Assembly: GCA_035536455.1 (NCBI GenBank)
Contig: DATLOC010000049.1
Span: 1 to 64,000, forward strand
DNA length: 64,000 bases
From: DASUNQ01 sp035536455
GTDB taxonomy: Bacteria > Acidobacteriota > Thermoanaerobaculia > Multivoradales > UBA5704
Direction of reading: 5' to 3'
Both the position numbers and the translations under genes were made by a program. The notes under the pieces were generated by a model that was not told the origin of the DNA, did no database searches, and saw only the letters and a program-made list of their open reading frames with translations. Below, in pieces: positions 62,571 through 64,000 of the stretch (positions are counted from its first letter, which is position 1; each line of letters begins with the position of its first letter).

Positions 62571-64000
62571 CTACCCCCGCCAGTCCAGAATCTTGTCAAT
62601 CGTCTGCCGCGACACCGTGTGGTACCCCGGCCGCGCCTTCTCGTAAATGCGCAGCGCCAGCTCGGCGCCGGCGGGGGTTTTGGCTAGGGCGGTGTAGAGC
62701 GGCTGGAGGAACTTCCGGCGGCCCATGCCTGTCAGGAAGCGCTCGAGGGCGGGGTAGGCGGGGGCGTAGCTGCTGGCGATGACTTTCTCCAGCCAGGCGG
62801 CGAGGACCTCGGAGTTGCCGCTTTCGGAGAGCTTGAAGGTCTGGTCGAGGTCGGCCATCCGCTCAGGCGCGAGCGGTGCCGGGAGCGAGCGGAGGAAGTG
62901 GAGCCACTCGTGAGTGGACCACCCGGCGGTCTGGAGCGCCGCGGCCGCGGTGCCGGCCGCGAAGGCCTGGGCTTGCGCCTCGACCTTGGCGAAGGCGTCC
63001 GACTTCGGTTGCGGCGCGGTCGCCGGGAGGCCCGGCTCGTAGACCCACTGCCGCACCTCGGCGCGCAGGTCCGGGTGCTTGGCGAGGAGCTCGCGGTCGA
63101 GGAGGGCGAGGAAGGTCTCGGTGTCCATCGAGCGGAAGGCGTGGCGCTCGAAGTAGGAGCGGAGGAACTTGTCGAAGACCTTCCGCCCGACCAGCTCCTC
63201 GATGCGCCGCAGCAGCAGGTACCCCTTCTCGTAGGCCACGTCGTTGACCCCGTCGTCGGGGTCGCGCCCGGCCATGTCGAGCTTGAGCCGCGTGTCGGGG
63301 CTGTCCGCCCCCATCTCCTCCAGGGTCTCGAGGAGGTCGCCGCGCCCGAGCGCCGCGAGCATCTCGGAGTAGGAGCGGCCGTAGAGCGCCTCCATGATGC
63401 GGTTCTCGAAGTAGACGGTGAACCCCTCGTTGAGCCAGAAGTCGTTCCAGGTAGCGTTGGTCACCAGGTTCCCGGACCAGGAGTGGGCCAGCTCGTGCGC
63501 CACGAGGGAGACGAGCGACCGGTCGCCGGCCAGGATCGTCGGCGTGGCGAAGGTCAGGCGCGGGTTCTCCATGCCGCCGAAGGGGAAGCTCGGCGGCAGG
63601 ACCAGCACGTCGTAGCGGCCCCAGCGGTAGGGGCCGTAGAGCTTCTCGGCGGCGGCGATCATCTTCGGGGTGTCGGCCAGCTCCCAGGCGGCGCGCTCGA
63701 CGACCGCCGGCTCGGCGTAGACGCCGGCGCGGTCGCCGAGCGGCCGGAAGGCGAGGTCGCCGACGGCGAGCGCCAGGAGGTAGGAGGGGATGGCCTGCGG
63801 CATGCGGAAGCGGTAGACGCCGTCGGCGGACTTGGCCGTCGGGTTCTCGGCGCTCATCACCGCCATCAGCTCGGGCGGCACGCGCACCGTCGCCTCGTAG
63901 GTCATGCGCACGCTCGGCGTGTCCTGGAGCGGCACCCAGGTGCGGGCGAGGATCGCCTGCGACTGGGTGAAGAGGAACGGGTGCTCGCCCGAGGTCTGCC
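62571..64000 (-). CDS. M1-family aminopeptidase (leukotriene A4 hydrolase-like), 5' end outside window
   Basis: At least 475 residues; the frame is open to base 64000, where HPFLFTQSQAILARTWVPL continues the N-terminal beta domain. Motifs: exopeptidase GGMENPRL, zinc site HELAHSWSGNL with the third ligand in WLNEGFTVYFE, and YEKGYLLLRRIEE. The C-terminal ~150 residues form the helical ARM domain typical of LTA4H/aminopeptidase B types. It removes N-terminal residues from peptides, consistent with the secreted proteases nearby. Stop TAG at 62571. GC content returns to the chromosome level here, marking the right border of the accessory islet. Confidence 0.93.
   Translation of the reverse strand, partial: QTSGEHPFLFTQSQAILARTWVPLQDTPSVRMTYEATVRVPPELMAVMSAENPTAKSADGVYRFRMPQAIPSYLLALAVGDLAFRPLGDRAGVYAEPAVVERAAWELADTPKMIAAAEKLYGPYRWGRYDVLVLPPSFPFGGMENPRLTFATPTILAGDRSLVSLVAHELAHSWSGNLVTNATWNDFWLNEGFTVYFENRIMEALYGRSYSEMLAALGRGDLLETLEEMGADSPDTRLKLDMAGRDPDDGVNDVAYEKGYLLLRRIEELVGRKVFDKFLRSYFERHAFRSMDTETFLALLDRELLAKHPDLRAEVRQWVYEPGLPATAPQPKSDAFAKVEAQAQAFAAGTAAAALQTAGWSTHEWLHFLRSLPAPLAPERMADLDQTFKLSESGNSEVLAAWLEKVIASSYAPAYPALERFLTGMGRRKFLQPLYTALAKTPAGAELALRIYEKARPGYHTVSRQTIDKILDWRG

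Overview
The window is a GC-rich bacterial chromosome segment with tightly packed genes and many 4-35 nt overlaps. Three tandem VWFA-related proteins of the Acidobacterial type, several Asp-box (sortilin/BNR) propeller proteins, a large secreted protease set and the gene content overall point to Acidobacteriota, probably a Thermoanaerobaculia/Holophagae-like lineage. This is inferred from protein families; no rRNA or tRNA gene was seen.

Region by region: 1-11.1 kb holds two beta-propeller proteins, an acetoacetate-decarboxylase-like protein, a membrane protein, a Tat-exported aldo/keto reductase, a shortened DinB-like gene, an SGNH hydrolase and a secreted subtilase. 11.1-15.1 kb (minus strand) is a DHH phosphoesterase, a PIG-L-like protein and a glycosyltransferase/coiled-coil/methyltransferase fusion. 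15.1-17.8 kb is lgt-thiD-ypdA-like. 17.9-23.1 kb is the triple VWFA locus, followed by two small envelope proteins. 24-28.8 kb has a SAM hydrolase-like gene facing a DUF2064 transferase, the NAD(P)HX repair enzyme, tsaE and a 3-hydroxybutyryl-CoA dehydrogenase. 28.9-42.9 kb is a conserved housekeeping cluster (phoH, PgpH-like HD phosphodiesterase, ybeY, CBS/CorC protein, era, recO, glyQ, glyS, ppdK), which resembles the phoH-era-recO-glyQS neighbourhood of Firmicutes. mutL and rnc follow.

46.3-50.2 kb, between rnc and asnS, is a rearrangement hot spot. It contains a palindromic repeat that supplies the rnc stop codon, an AbrB antitoxin with only the tail of a PIN-like toxin, a duplicated promoter plus internal fragment of asnS, a lower-GC subtilase lipoprotein and the 3' remnant of a GH13-type gene. 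50.2-56.5 kb is ordinary: asnS, an EamA transporter, an acyl-CoA dehydrogenase with an unknown partner, and a quinone oxidoreductase. 57.2-62.5 kb is an accessory, decaying islet with a frameshifted VOC gene, an intact antitoxin with a frameshifted RelE/HigB-type toxin, arrays of 21-bp period, a low-GC Tat-signal gene, a frameshifted symE-like toxin with a possible antisense RNA, a TIR-plus-zinc-ribbon gene broken by three frameshifts, and a frameshifted small membrane protein. An M1 aminopeptidase runs off the right edge.

The most promising undescribed items are (i) a family of ~165-bp inverted-repeat elements (24952-25119 and 51522-51685) whose loops are related while their ~30-bp arms differ in sequence yet remain perfectly self-complementary, (ii) a recurrent TAnnAT-(C/G-rich) promoter motif placed 6-11 nt before start codons that lack Shine-Dalgarno sequences, which suggests leaderless mRNAs, and (iii) the decayed TIR/symE/membrane-protein islet.
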